The notes: generated from the sequence alone by a model not told the origin. 64,000 nt of DNA from Algirhabdus cladophorae (GCF_044772865.1 NZ_CP173029.1:1426001-1490000); one strand, 5' to 3'; shown: positions 34,701-43,072, counted from the stretch's first letter. Numbers and translations are program-made.

Positions 34701-36955
34701 TTTACTACGGCGATGCGGGCAACGACACGATCTATGTGACCGAAAAAAACCCCGCTTCCGGGACATTCTCCTTTTTCTTTGGGGGCGATGGGTTCGACAC
34801 AGTGGACTATACCTATCAGGACGCTGGGGTTGTTGCTTCGCTCACAGATGGCGACCTGACAGGTATCGAACAGCTGCGCGGCACGCGGTTTGGAGATAGC
34901 TTTTTAGGCGATGATCTGACCAACGTTTTGATCGGGATGGGCGGCAACGACACCCTGAGGGGCCTTGACGGGAACGACACGATTTACACCGGCTCTGGCA
35001 ATGACATTGCCGAGGGCGGCGCGGGCAACGACCGTATCTTTGCAGCCGAAGGGTTCAACACGGTTTCGGGTGGAACCGGCACCGATACCCTGTCCTTTGA
35101 TGCCTACCAAACCGCAGAGGAACGCCAATCGACCCCCGGTTGGACCCCTGAGGAAACCCTTGGCAGCGCGGATGTGGATATGCAGGCGGGGCGCGCCTTC
35201 TTCGGGACGGATAATGAAAACGAAAGCGGTTTGGATGAAACCACCTTCACCAGCATTGAGAATATAACGGGTTCTTGGGATGATGATATTTTGCGCGGGG
35301 ACGGTGGCAACAACGTGATCCTTGGCGGCCTAAGCGACGGCGCAGACTTTATCGAAGGCCGTCACGGCGATGACATTTTGTCCGGTGGTGATGGGGATGA
35401 TGTGATCCACGGCGACTTTGAGCAACCTCAGCGCGATGTGGATGACGTAGCGGCCATGTCGTTCAACAAAGGCGCTGCGGCGGATCAAGCGGCTGTTCTC
35501 GACGGTTACAGTCTGCCCTCTGATGCGGTCACCGTAGAGCTGCTTTTCCGCGCCAATGCAGCCGTAACCCCCAGCTCTTACCAAACCTTCTTTTCCTATG
35601 CGGCGGGCAATCCCGTCGATCAAGAAGAGTTCCTTATATTTGGCTACACCGAGCTTTTTGATGGAAGCTTGGGTCTGCGGATCAACGGGACGAATGTGAT
35701 CAGCGATGTGGCGACAACCTCGCTCTTTGATGGCGAAATTCACCGCTTGTCTGCGACATATGATGCAGGTGCCATTGCGCTTTATGTGGATGGGGAACTG
35801 ATCGTTTCAGGCAGTACCAGCGCAAGCGGTTTGGCGCAGAATGGGCGCGTTGTGATCGCGCAGGACCAAGACGCTGATGGGATATTCCGCGACAGCAAAA
35901 CCATGCACGGTGAGGTTGCGGATATCAGGGTTTGGGACGGTGCGCGCGATGCGGCCCAGATCGCTGCGTCCGCATTTGTTGGCGTCCTTGATCCGTCGGA
36001 AAATACTGACCTTGTCACCAATTGGATCGTTGATCCCAGTGATCCTTTGACCCTCAAAGATGCGATTGGCACGTCTGATCTGTCCATTGTTGGCGAACCT
36101 GATGTTGTCAGCTTTGCCTCTGGCGACGACACGATTGATGGTGGCGAAGGCAATGACCGGCTTTACGGTGATGTCGGCGATGACACAGTCTTTGGCGGTA
36201 CGGGTGAGGATCACATCGAAGGCGGTGTTGGTAATGATGTCATTCGCGGTGGCCGAGGCGAAGACATGATCAAAGGGGGCCAAGGCAAAGATGCGCTTTA
36301 CGGGGGCGAAGATAATGACCAGATCCGCGGTGGTAATGGCGCTGACACCATCAAAGGTGGTGAGGGCGATGACGCATTAAAAGGCGGTGCGGGTGACGAT
36401 GAAATCCTCGGCGGTGAAGGTAACGATATACTCAAAGGCGGGCAGGGCAAGGATGACCTCTTTGGTGAAAATGGCGATGACCAGCTGGAAGGCGGCGAGG
36501 GTGCCGATGTTCTGGACGGTGGTCTTGGGCGCGATGTGTTGCATGGTGATGCCGGTGCTGACAGGCTGTCTGGTGGTGGTTTTTCCGATGATCTGAGCGG
36601 TGGTTTGGGCAATGACACTTTGGTCGGCAACGCGGGCCGTGACCGGCTTGACGGGGGGCGGGGCAATGATACCCTTACCGGCGGCGACAGCGGTGGGACG
36701 GGCGATGGCAAGCAAGACGTGTTCGTCTTTGCCAACACACAAAACGGTGGCGGCGGCACAGATCGTATTACGGACTTTGAAGACGGCACTGACTTGATCG
36801 ATTTGACACAGGCCGGGGTAGCGGCGTTTGCCGATGTTTTGGGTCTTGCTACACAAGATAATGATGACCTTCGGATAACCTTTAGCGATACCGACACGCT
36901 GGTGATTGAAAACATGCAGCTTGCCGACTTTGCGGTTGAGGACGTGGTTTTGTGA
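31799..36955 (+). CDS. Large RTX calcium-binding protein with LamG-like domain
   Basis: This 1718-residue acidic protein has no signal peptide, as expected for a type I secretion substrate. Residues 1-345 are helical with heptad-like hydrophobic spacing and no family I recognise. Residues 350-400 and many later blocks carry GGxGxDxLx nonapeptides that bind calcium in beta rolls. Residues about 1215-1395 form a LamG/concanavalin-like domain (VTVELLFRANAAVTP, RLSATYDAGAIALYVDGEL). A dense RTX array spans about 1440-1640, and the C-terminal part (DVFVFANTQNGGGGTDRITD to DFAVEDVVL) resembles the secretion-directing end of serralysin-type proteins. No HlyB/HlyD/TolC genes are near. GGGAG precedes the ATG. 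Confidence 0.88.
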   Translation: MTSQVLTYQSNLNQISGALASTRSAVSSAISVLDVTQDALEALKKIDTDAEALRKVADGLELALKLVSKLSGPVGSITKGLKTAIKKVEARAEDVKEAAGKADSKFSPYLNLVKAEKALLEGELLLIDQSIREIASIEAGLADAVDVVENTYEMDDLDLFSGAIAGANNTVAGINAGYVDTIAIINKIDSAKAAVSSALAGVKAPAQLIVNAMNSISTVLSKVNFLSGPLGVLQDVLAPVEWALDAIDFIYNNTVGLVVNPIIDALGIAGLFQGILDAVGLGNLPSLNIFSDFEGPFDGLIKKLDEDVFDPLIGLIQDLADEVIGTDLLGAVNGPADNNGNLVIGDDDNPPPEDAGTELNAMDGEDLVSGGLGDDTLNGGLGDDLLIGGRGDDVIDGGEGFDGAVFFGEFRDFRFSYGTNGALTVSQRDGTGGNQGTDRLLNIEKVIFTDQSFDIEDFEDFFTAQSDDGETVTGNENNNYVFGGDGDDELYGLAGDDYISGGAGYDELYGGDGDDTLDGGDVGEDYFGGAGNDTVTYATYGWGGRNDREVTASLLNDPSRTPFGTSENFDSIENITNGGDARSWFWGDNTDNILKGGTSLDRINGFGGDDIIFGGQGKDQLVGGAGNDYVDGGEGENLFIGGTGNDTYVHRGNNDHELWYGGVRAFEWSDQAYNWRSVENTEIIENYDFVRLRVMGFLEQDVATLLPASVTINMGTSTVQKFNSAGASVGEDTFTGIDTVTGSEGDDTLIGALIPTYLYGGGGNDRFIGLDRDLDGNYSSMDGDAGNDLFYPGEGVTLVTGGLGNDTLFINNDGFVNFEADDGPNGGQGFDTINFSGSLRAWENVDGQYNDFFDFLGFNPGDSRDPITGEYIDVDTKSTRGIEQIVGSKFDDILQTGHDVIRLRGGDGNDRLTLTNPFGVFSHSAYGDAGDDILFGGAGLETLYGGEGNDQIWTLSLDLANTSAQGGFYYGDAGNDTIYVTEKNPASGTFSFFFGGDGFDTVDYTYQDAGVVASLTDGDLTGIEQLRGTRFGDSFLGDDLTNVLIGMGGNDTLRGLDGNDTIYTGSGNDIAEGGAGNDRIFAAEGFNTVSGGTGTDTLSFDAYQTAEERQSTPGWTPEETLGSADVDMQAGRAFFGTDNENESGLDETTFTSIENITGSWDDDILRGDGGNNVILGGLSDGADFIEGRHGDDILSGGDGDDVIHGDFEQPQRDVDDVAAMSFNKGAAADQAAVLDGYSLPSDAVTVELLFRANAAVTPSSYQTFFSYAAGNPVDQEEFLIFGYTELFDGSLGLRINGTNVISDVATTSLFDGEIHRLSATYDAGAIALYVDGELIVSGSTSASGLAQNGRVVIAQDQDADGIFRDSKTMHGEVADIRVWDGARDAAQIAASAFVGVLDPSENTDLVTNWIVDPSDPLTLKDAIGTSDLSIVGEPDVVSFASGDDTIDGGEGNDRLYGDVGDDTVFGGTGEDHIEGGVGNDVIRGGRGEDMIKGGQGKDALYGGEDNDQIRGGNGADTIKGGEGDDALKGGAGDDEILGGEGNDILKGGQGKDDLFGENGDDQLEGGEGADVLDGGLGRDVLHGDAGADRLSGGGFSDDLSGGLGNDTLVGNAGRDRLDGGRGNDTLTGGDSGGTGDGKQDVFVFANTQNGGGGTDRITDFEDGTDLIDLTQAGVAAFADVLGLATQDNDDLRITFSDTDTLVIENMQLADFAVEDVVL
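36115..36700 (+). repeat. Tandem RTX-coding repeats with a 27-base period
   Basis: This part of the RTX gene encodes about twenty consecutive GGxGxDxLx nonapeptides, so the DNA repeats imperfectly every 27 bases (variants of GGCGGTGAAGGCAATGAC). Smaller blocks occur at about 32900-33000, 33240-33360, 33590-33730 and 34910-35040. It is coding sequence, not a CRISPR array. Confidence 0.85.
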
Positions 36956-37078
36956 TGCCCAAACCGACACTTTGTCTCTCTTCTTATGTGATTTGATGTT
37001 GGCCAGCAGCGAAGGTTACGCGGCCAAACCGCGCCGCAGGCCTAGCCACATCGTAGAATAGGCATCGGATTGAAACAC

Positions 37079-37110
37079 AAAAGCCTCAGCAATTTCTTGC
37101 TAAGGCTTTA
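37079..37110 (-). terminator. Terminator of tRNA-Asn
   Basis: On the minus strand, AAAGCCT-TAGCAAG and CTTGCTA-like arms form a 7 plus 5 pair stem with one mismatch (plus-strand arms AAAGCCT at 37080-37086 and AGGCTTT at 37103-37109), followed by TTTTGTGTTT. It lies eight bases beyond the 3' end of tRNA-Asn. Confidence 0.7.
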
Positions 37111-37117
37111 GGGTAAT

Positions 37118-37192
37118 TGGCTCCGGCGGTAGGGATCGAACCTACGACCAATTGATTAACAGTCAACTGCTCTACCGCTGAGCTACGCCGGA
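37118..37192 (-). tRNA. tRNA-Asn (GTT)
   Basis: The minus strand gives acceptor TCCGGCG/CGCCGGA, D arm GCTCAGCGGTAGAGC, anticodon loop CTGTTAA in a GTTGA/TCAAT-type stem, T loop TTCGATC and an encoded CCA. The anticodon GTT corresponds to plus-strand 37158-37160. Confidence 0.95.
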
Positions 37193-37265
37193 CCATGAAC
37201 GCCCTATAGCAATAGGCAAAACCGCCGTCCAGAGGCTTTTGGAAAAACTTTTTCTGTGGCGTGGG

Positions 37266-38177
37266 TTAGTCAATAAGTTGGAATTCGGCCTCTGCGCTTA
37301 ATGGGCCAACAGAGCGGGCTTTGGTGCGTTGCACAAGGTCGATCAGATGGGCCAACACATTACGTGCGGCCAAGGAATGCAAGTGTTTTGGCGTGTCTTG
37401 ATAGACTTGGGCCGTGATAGCGCCAACGGTCTTTGGGCCATCTTGCAGGGCTTTGATGATTTCGGCCTCGCGCGTCTGGCGGTGGTCGATTAGCCATTGC
37501 AATCGCTCTTGCGGGTTTTCAATTGGCGCGCCGTGACCGGGGTAATAGATCGATGCGGGGTGGTCCTGCAATCGCGCACTGGAGGCCATGAATTGAGTCA
37601 AATCCCCATCTGGGGGCGAGACGAGCGACGTGGCCCATCCCATCACATGGTCGCCGCAAAACATCCGTTTGGGATCCGCAAAACACAGATGATTGCCAAA
37701 ATGTCCCGGTGTCCACAGGGCTTGCAACTGCCAGTCGGATCCGGTGATTATATCCCCATCGGCCACCAATACATCTGGTTTGAAATTCGGATCCGATCCC
37801 TCGCCACCGCCGAGGTTTCCCGCTGTTCCCAGCTTTCTCATTATCGCGCTTTGCCCGGCGCCAGAGGGACCAAAGCCGTAGATCTGCGCGCCCGTGTGTT
37901 GGGACAGGCGTGCGGCCAGCGGCGAATGGTCCAAATGACTGTGGGTGACCAAAATATGCGAAATCCTTTGCCCGGGTTCCAGTTCAGACAAAATTGCCAA
38001 GAAATGGCTTTCGATATCAGGGCCTGGATCGATTACGGCCACGTAATTGCGCCCCAAAAGATAGGTGTTGGTGCCGCGAAACGTCATGGGCGACGGATTT
38101 GGGGCCGTCAGGCGACGTAGATCGGTGTCCAAACGGTAAGTGAGGCCAATGTCGGGATTAAAATCCAGTGCGGTCAT
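37266..38177 (-). CDS. MBL-fold metallo-hydrolase (LACTB2-like)
   Basis: This 303-residue protein has the metallo-beta-lactamase fold with the zinc motif THSHLDHS near residue 80, GDHVMGW and PGHGAPIEN as later ligands, and a C-terminal winged-helix domain of the type found in LACTB2-like proteins (residues about 230-290, TREAEIIKALQDGPKTVGAI). Relatives include glyoxalase II-like hydrolases and single-strand RNA endonucleases; the substrate here is not known. It is divergent from the EnvZ-like kinase with only 41 bases between the two starts. Confidence 0.85.
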   Translation of the reverse strand: MTALDFNPDIGLTYRLDTDLRRLTAPNPSPMTFRGTNTYLLGRNYVAVIDPGPDIESHFLAILSELEPGQRISHILVTHSHLDHSPLAARLSQHTGAQIYGFGPSGAGQSAIMRKLGTAGNLGGGEGSDPNFKPDVLVADGDIITGSDWQLQALWTPGHFGNHLCFADPKRMFCGDHVMGWATSLVSPPDGDLTQFMASSARLQDHPASIYYPGHGAPIENPQERLQWLIDHRQTREAEIIKALQDGPKTVGAITAQVYQDTPKHLHSLAARNVLAHLIDLVQRTKARSVGPLSAEAEFQLID

Positions 38178-38218
38178 TCGTGGGTTTCTTCCGATCTTGT
38201 GCGGCGCTACGGTGTCTC

Positions 38219-39532
38219 ATGGATTTTGAGTGGCTCAAAAATTACATGCCGCGGTCGCTTTATGGGCGGGCTGCGTTGATCCTGTTGCTGCCCGTAGTTG
38301 TGTTGCAGCTTGCGGTGTCGATTGTGTTTGTGCAACGGCATTTTTCCGGTGTGACCGAACAGATGACGCGCAACATGGTCTTTGAATTGGGATATGTGGC
38401 AGGCGAGATTGAAAAGGCGCCTGATCGCCAAGCGGCCGCGAGCATTGCCACACAGGTCGGCGCCCCCTTGGGCCTCGGTGTGCGCAGGACAGATACGCCT
38501 GTTATTGACGCGCGGCTTTGGTATGATTTCACCGGGATCACGGTGATTTCTGCCTTGCATGCCAGCCCCTTGCAGGTGGTCGGGGTGGATCTAAAGGGGC
38601 GTAATCGTTCGGCGATTGTGTCGCTGAATTCGCGTCACGGGATGTGGGAGGTCAGTTTTGCCCGCCGCCGTATATCCGCAAGCAACCCGCATCAATTGCT
38701 TGTTCTAACGGTTTTTATTTCGATCCTCATGTCGGTGATCGCTATCATCTTTTTGCGCAACCAACTGCGCCCGATCAAACGATTGGCCCGTGCGGCCACG
38801 GCATTTGGAACGGGCCAGCGGGTGCCCTATAGGCCCTCTGGTGCCACCGAGGTACGTGAAGCGGGGCACAGCTTTATCGATATGCGTAACCGGATCGAGC
38901 GGCACATCGAGCAGCGCACGCTAATGCTGTCTGGGGTCAGTCACGACCTGCGCACCCCTTTGACCCGGTTGCGACTTGAACTATCGATGCTGGATGAAAG
39001 CGTTGCCGCTGACATGTTGCGGGATGTGGAAGACATGCAACGCATGCTGGACGAATTTTTGAATTTTGCCCGCGCGGATGCCATCGATGAAGAAGAGGTC
39101 ATCGCGCTGGGGGAATTTGTGACCGAGATCGTTGAGGATACGCAGCGGCACGGTGCCAAAGTGCAACTTATGGAGCCTGTTGAGACGACCCAAATCACAG
39201 TGCGGGCAGGGGCCGTGCGCCGGGCTGTTGAAAATTTGATTGGCAACGCGTTGCGCTATGGCACCTCGGCCCAAGTCAGCGTTTGGGTCATGGAAAAATC
39301 CGTTCGGATCCGTGTTGAGGATGATGGACCCGGGATTTCACCCCAAGACCGGATTGAGGCTGTGAAACCCTTCACGCGCCTTGAGGCGTCGCGCAATCAA
39401 AACGCAGGTTCTGGTGTCGGGTTAGGTCTGGCCATCACCAACGACATCGCACGCAGTCATGGTGGTACATTGCGGCTGGGTCAAAGTGAGCGGTTGGGCG
39501 GTCTAATGGCGGATTTGGAACTGGGCCGATAG
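38219..39532 (+). CDS. EnvZ-like sensor histidine kinase
   Basis: This 437-residue kinase has two transmembrane helices (ALILLLPVVVLQLAVSIVFV near residue 20 and LVLTVFISILMSVIAIIFL near 165) with a periplasmic region between, then HAMP, HisKA with SGVSHDLRTPLTRLRLEL, and HATPase motifs (ENLIGNALRYG, DDGPGI, GSGVGLGLAI). The H-box and short sensor region match the EnvZ/OmpR family. A partner response regulator, normally adjacent, is absent. The ATG at 38219 is preferred; an in-frame start at 38168 would overlap the divergent gene. Confidence 0.85.
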   Translation: MDFEWLKNYMPRSLYGRAALILLLPVVVLQLAVSIVFVQRHFSGVTEQMTRNMVFELGYVAGEIEKAPDRQAAASIATQVGAPLGLGVRRTDTPVIDARLWYDFTGITVISALHASPLQVVGVDLKGRNRSAIVSLNSRHGMWEVSFARRRISASNPHQLLVLTVFISILMSVIAIIFLRNQLRPIKRLARAATAFGTGQRVPYRPSGATEVREAGHSFIDMRNRIERHIEQRTLMLSGVSHDLRTPLTRLRLELSMLDESVAADMLRDVEDMQRMLDEFLNFARADAIDEEEVIALGEFVTEIVEDTQRHGAKVQLMEPVETTQITVRAGAVRRAVENLIGNALRYGTSAQVSVWVMEKSVRIRVEDDGPGISPQDRIEAVKPFTRLEASRNQNAGSGVGLGLAITNDIARSHGGTLRLGQSERLGGLMADLELGR

Positions 39533-39579
39533 CCCATCGCAGGTTTCCCAAAACGCATCCTCAAAAAACTCGAAACCGC

Positions 39580-39656
39580 TGGTAGGCCCGGCAGGACTTG
39601 AACCTGCGACCAATCCGTTATGAGCGGACTGCTCTAACCAACTGAGCTACAGGCCC
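39580..39656 (-). tRNA. tRNA with CAT anticodon (elongator Met or Ile2)
   Basis: On the minus strand the acceptor is GGGCCTG/CGGGCCT (with G1-U72 and U6-G67 wobble pairs), the D arm GCTCAGTTGGTTAGAGC, the anticodon loop CTCATAA in a TCCG/CGGA-type stem, the T loop TTCAAGT, and CCA is encoded. The CAT anticodon is at plus-strand 39620-39622. An initiator is unlikely because position 1-72 is not C-A and the anticodon stem lacks the three G-C pairs. The choice between Met and lysidine-modified Ile2 cannot be settled by eye. Confidence 0.9.
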
Positions 39657-39766
39657 CCAGCACTGACCGTGCTATCAGACCGACCAAGGGGGTCAAGACC
39701 TCAAAGCCCGTTGCAGAAAATCACTGTCTGCGGTAGGCGAGGCGCAAGCAAGTGATGGGGGCTGCC

Positions 39767-40813
39767 ATGAGCGACAAAAAGAACGGATTGACCTATGCCG
39801 ATGCAGGGGTGGATATCGATGCTGGCAATGCGCTGATCGACCGTATTAAACCCGCGGCCAAGCGGACAAACCGGTCCGGTGTTATGGCGGGGCTAGGGGG
39901 CTTTGGTGGGCTCTTTGATCTTAAGGCGGCAGGCTATACCGATCCGATTTTGGTCGCGGCTACAGACGGGGTGGGCACCAAGCTGCGCATCGCGATTGAC
40001 ACAGGTCTGGTCGACACGATTGGCATCGATCTGGTGGCCATGTGTGTCAACGACCTGATCTGCCAAGGGGCCGAGCCGCTGTTTTTTCTGGACTACTTTG
40101 CCACGGGCAAGTTGGAACTGGATCAGGCGACAGCCATCATCAATGGGATCGCCGCGGGCTGCGAGGCCTCTGGATGCGCATTGATCGGGGGTGAAACCGC
40201 CGAGATGCCCGGCATGTACAGCGAAGGCGATTTTGATCTGGCTGGATTTGCGGTGGGTGCGATGGAACGCGGCACCGCTCTGCCGGATGGCGTGGTCGAA
40301 GGTGACGTGGTCTTGGGGCTGACCAGCAACGGTGTGCATTCCAACGGCTATTCCTTAGTGCGGGCCGTAGTGGCGCAATCCGGTCTGGACTGGGCCGATG
40401 GCAGCCCGTTTGGGGATGGATCTTTGGGCGAGGCTCTGCTGGCGCCCACGCGGCTTTATGTCAAACAGGCGCTGGAGGCGATCCGCGCCGGTGGCGTACA
40501 CGGTTTGGCCCATATTACCGGTGGCGGCCTGACAGAAAACCTGCCGCGTGTGATGCCTGAGGGGCTTGGCGCTGATATTAACCTGAACGCATGGGAATTG
40601 CCGCCAGTGTTCAAATGGTTGTCGCAAACCGCAGGCATATCTGAGGCTGAAATGCTCAAGACATTCAATTCAGGGATTGGCATGGTGCTGGTTGTGGCTG
40701 CGGACCGCGCTGCGGCATTGACCCAAGTTTTGCAAGCTGCCGGCGAAGTGGTTGTGCCTTTGGGTACTGTGACATCCGGCGAAGGCGTGCGCTACACTGG
40801 GGCGCTTGTGTGA
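39767..40813 (+). CDS. purM: Phosphoribosylformylglycinamidine cyclo-ligase (AIR synthetase)
   Basis: This 348-residue enzyme closes FGAM to AIR with ATP, the fifth step of purine synthesis. LTYADAGVDIDAGNALIDRIK, DGVGTKLRIA, GGETAEMPGMY and ITGGGLTENLPRV are the family signatures. The ATG at 39767 follows GGGGG; upstream in-frame GTG/ATG codons at 39752 and 39755 would add five or four residues. The stop overlaps the purN GTG start by four bases, so the two are one operon. Confidence 0.97.
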   Translation: MSDKKNGLTYADAGVDIDAGNALIDRIKPAAKRTNRSGVMAGLGGFGGLFDLKAAGYTDPILVAATDGVGTKLRIAIDTGLVDTIGIDLVAMCVNDLICQGAEPLFFLDYFATGKLELDQATAIINGIAAGCEASGCALIGGETAEMPGMYSEGDFDLAGFAVGAMERGTALPDGVVEGDVVLGLTSNGVHSNGYSLVRAVVAQSGLDWADGSPFGDGSLGEALLAPTRLYVKQALEAIRAGGVHGLAHITGGGLTENLPRVMPEGLGADINLNAWELPPVFKWLSQTAGISEAEMLKTFNSGIGMVLVVAADRAAALTQVLQAAGEVVVPLGTVTSGEGVRYTGALV

Positions 40814-41406
40814 CCAAACGGGTTGCAATCTTTCTGTCAGGGGGCGGGTCCAATATGGTGGCCCTTGCGCAGTCGATGCAGGGGGATCACCCAGCCAAGC
40901 CTGTGCTGGCTCTGTCGAATGACGCGCAGGCAGGTGGCTTGCAAAAAGCCGCCGCAATGGGGATTGCAACAGCAGCGGTAGATCACCGCCCGTTCGGCGA
41001 CAACCGCGAGGCCTTTGAGGCTGAGCTGTGCAAAGTGTTGGACAGCTATCGCCCTGATATCGTGTGTCTGGCCGGATTTATGCGTGTGTTGACGCCCTAT
41101 TTTATCGATGTCTATGCCGGTCGAATGCTGAATATTCACCCGTCTTTATTGCCAAAATACAAGGGCTTGCACACCCATCAGCGTGCATTGGATGCAGGCG
41201 ACGTGGTGCATGGCTGCACAGTCCATGAAGTCACCGCTGCGCTGGATGATGGGCCCATTTTGGGGCAGGCCAAGGTAGATGTCGCTGCAAATGACACGGC
41301 CCAAACCCTTGCCGCTAAGGTACTGGTTCAAGAACATGCGCTATACCCACAGGTCCTGCGCCGGTTTGCGCAAGGGGACAAAACCCCGCTACGTCTGGGC
41401 TTTTGA
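40810..41406 (+). CDS. purN: Phosphoribosylglycinamide formyltransferase 1
   Basis: This 198-residue enzyme transfers a formyl group from 10-formyl-THF to GAR. VAIFLSGGGSNMVAL binds the phosphate, and NIHPSLLPKYKGLHTH with the downstream Asp in DDGPILGQA supplies the catalytic Asn-His-Asp set. Translation begins at GTG within the purM stop (GTGA overlap). Confidence 0.95.
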   Translation: MTKRVAIFLSGGGSNMVALAQSMQGDHPAKPVLALSNDAQAGGLQKAAAMGIATAAVDHRPFGDNREAFEAELCKVLDSYRPDIVCLAGFMRVLTPYFIDVYAGRMLNIHPSLLPKYKGLHTHQRALDAGDVVHGCTVHEVTAALDDGPILGQAKVDVAANDTAQTLAAKVLVQEHALYPQVLRRFAQGDKTPLRLGF

Positions 41407-41459
41407 TTCCATATGGGGTAGCTACGATTAACTTCGGTCAAAATATGGGCAATTGCTGA

Positions 41460-42617
41460 ATGAGAACGCTTACAACGACGCAAGAATTGACCGAGTTCTG
41501 TATCGCCGCGCGCCAGCACCCCTTTGTCACCTTGGATACTGAGTTTCTGCGCGAGCGGACGTATTATTCCAAATTGTGCCTGATCCAGATGGCTTATGAG
41601 GGCGATGGTGAAACCGATGCGGTTCTGGTGGATCCGCTGGCCGAGGGCCTGTCGCTTGAACCGCTTTATGATCTGTTTCGCGACAGGTCAGTGGTCAAGG
41701 TATTTCACGCCGCCCGTCAGGATCTCGAGATTTTCTTTGTGGATGCGCAGGTGTTCCCGGACCCGCTGTTCGACACGCAGGTGGCCGCGATGGTGTGCGG
41801 GTTTGGCGAGCAGGCAGGCTATGAGACATTGGTGCGCAAAATCGCCAAAGCCAGCGTTGATAAATCATCGCGCTTTACAGATTGGTCCCGTAGGCCCCTG
41901 ACAGACGCCCAGAAAAACTACGCCTTGGCGGATGTTACGCACTTGCGAGATATTTACAAATATTTGTCCAAGGAAATTGAAAAAACAAATAGAACCAGTT
42001 GGGTAAAGGAAGAACTTAAAGTTCTCTTGGCGCCAGAGACCTACATTATCGAGCCGGCAGAGGCCTATAAACGGATTAAAACCCGCACGAACTCGCCCCG
42101 GTTTTTGGCCATCGTACGCGAGCTTGCAAAGTTTCGCGAGGGCTACGCCCAAGAGCGCAATATTCCCCGCAACCGGGTCTACAAGGACGATGCATTGATG
42201 GAGTTGGCGTCGACCAAACCTAAATCGATGCAGGATCTTGGCCGCTCGCGATTGCTGTTGCGCGAAGCGCGCAAAGGGGATGTGGCCGAAGGCATTTTGG
42301 CAGCCATCCAAGAAGGTCTCAACGCGCACGGGGACAGTTTGCCCAAACCCGATACCAGCCGTGACAAGTTGCAGGTGAACCCAGCACTCGCCGACCTTTT
42401 GCGGGTCTTGGTCAAAGCCAAAGCCGACGAATCGGGAGTGGCGCAAAAGCTGCTGGCCACCTCTGCGGATTTGGATGCCATCGCAGGGGGCCTGCGGGAT
42501 GTAGTAGCCCTAAGTGGCTGGCGCGCCGAGGTTTTTGGCAACGACGCATTGCAATTGTGCGAGGGAAAAATCGCCCTGACTGCTAAGGGTGAAAAAGTCG
42601 AAATTATCCGCCTTTAA
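41460..42617 (+). CDS. rnd: Ribonuclease D
   Basis: This 385-residue 3'-5' exoribonuclease matures tRNA 3' ends. DEDD motifs are visible: VTLDTEFLRERTYYSKLCLIQ (Exo I), VFHAARQDLEIF (Exo II) and the tyrosine-containing KNYALADVTHLRDIY (Exo III). HRDC-type helices fill residues 210-385. It lies 53 bases after purN on the same strand. Its TAA overlaps the TAA of the convergent lipoprotein gene. Confidence 0.94.
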   Translation: MRTLTTTQELTEFCIAARQHPFVTLDTEFLRERTYYSKLCLIQMAYEGDGETDAVLVDPLAEGLSLEPLYDLFRDRSVVKVFHAARQDLEIFFVDAQVFPDPLFDTQVAAMVCGFGEQAGYETLVRKIAKASVDKSSRFTDWSRRPLTDAQKNYALADVTHLRDIYKYLSKEIEKTNRTSWVKEELKVLLAPETYIIEPAEAYKRIKTRTNSPRFLAIVRELAKFREGYAQERNIPRNRVYKDDALMELASTKPKSMQDLGRSRLLLREARKGDVAEGILAAIQEGLNAHGDSLPKPDTSRDKLQVNPALADLLRVLVKAKADESGVAQKLLATSADLDAIAGGLRDVVALSGWRAEVFGNDALQLCEGKIALTAKGEKVEIIRL

Positions 42618-43072
42618 CGGCGCACGGACCGTGCATTTTGCGTACCCAGCACCCGAATAGTTGTGATCCCAGCCAGATCCTGTGATGTCAAAAACGATGC
42701 AACCACAACTTCGCGCGACGCTTGGGTGCCTTGGCGTACTGCGCTGCGCGGTGGGACAATTCGGAATTCCAGATCCAAAACATCGGCGCGTTCCGAGGGA
42801 ACAGGCACCAGTTCGGCCTCATAAAATCCTTGGGCCTGGGGCAGGCCCACAGCGGTGACAATCGCGCCGCCTGCAGATTGTTCCGCTCGTAGCGACATAA
42901 TCTGGGCCACCCGAGGGCGGTTGTCGTCAAATTCGTTCAGCTCGCGGGGGACGAGGGTCTCGACCCGTTCGCCGGTAAACCAATTGATTGGGTTTAAGCG
43001 GCTCTCGCGCGCGCCACCGCACCCTGTCAGGATCACCAAACCTACAACTGCTGCGATACGATGTGCTCTCAT
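42614..43072 (-). CDS. Predicted lipoprotein, unknown function
   Basis: This 152-residue protein has a lipoprotein signal peptide (MRAHRIAAVVGLVILTGCGG) with the lipobox cysteine at residue 18. The mature part contains LNPINWFTGERVETLVPREL and a likely beta-rich domain. It matches a family of short lipoproteins I have seen annotated as hypothetical in Rhodobacterales. The ATG at 43072 is chosen because it gives the signal peptide and has AGAGGGG upstream; longer in-frame starts disrupt it. It probably sits in the outer membrane or periplasm. Confidence 0.75.
   Translation of the reverse strand: MRAHRIAAVVGLVILTGCGGARESRLNPINWFTGERVETLVPRELNEFDDNRPRVAQIMSLRAEQSAGGAIVTAVGLPQAQGFYEAELVPVPSERADVLDLEFRIVPPRSAVRQGTQASREVVVASFLTSQDLAGITTIRVLGTQNARSVRR

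Noticed and set aside
36115..36700. CRISPR-like repeats
   Set aside because: The 27-base period is coding and reflects RTX nonapeptides; there are no distinct spacers and no cas genes.
27700..37200. Integrative element bordered by the two tRNA genes
   Set aside because: No integrase, no repeated tRNA 3' end and no transfer genes were found, so only a weak synteny remark is kept as a finding.
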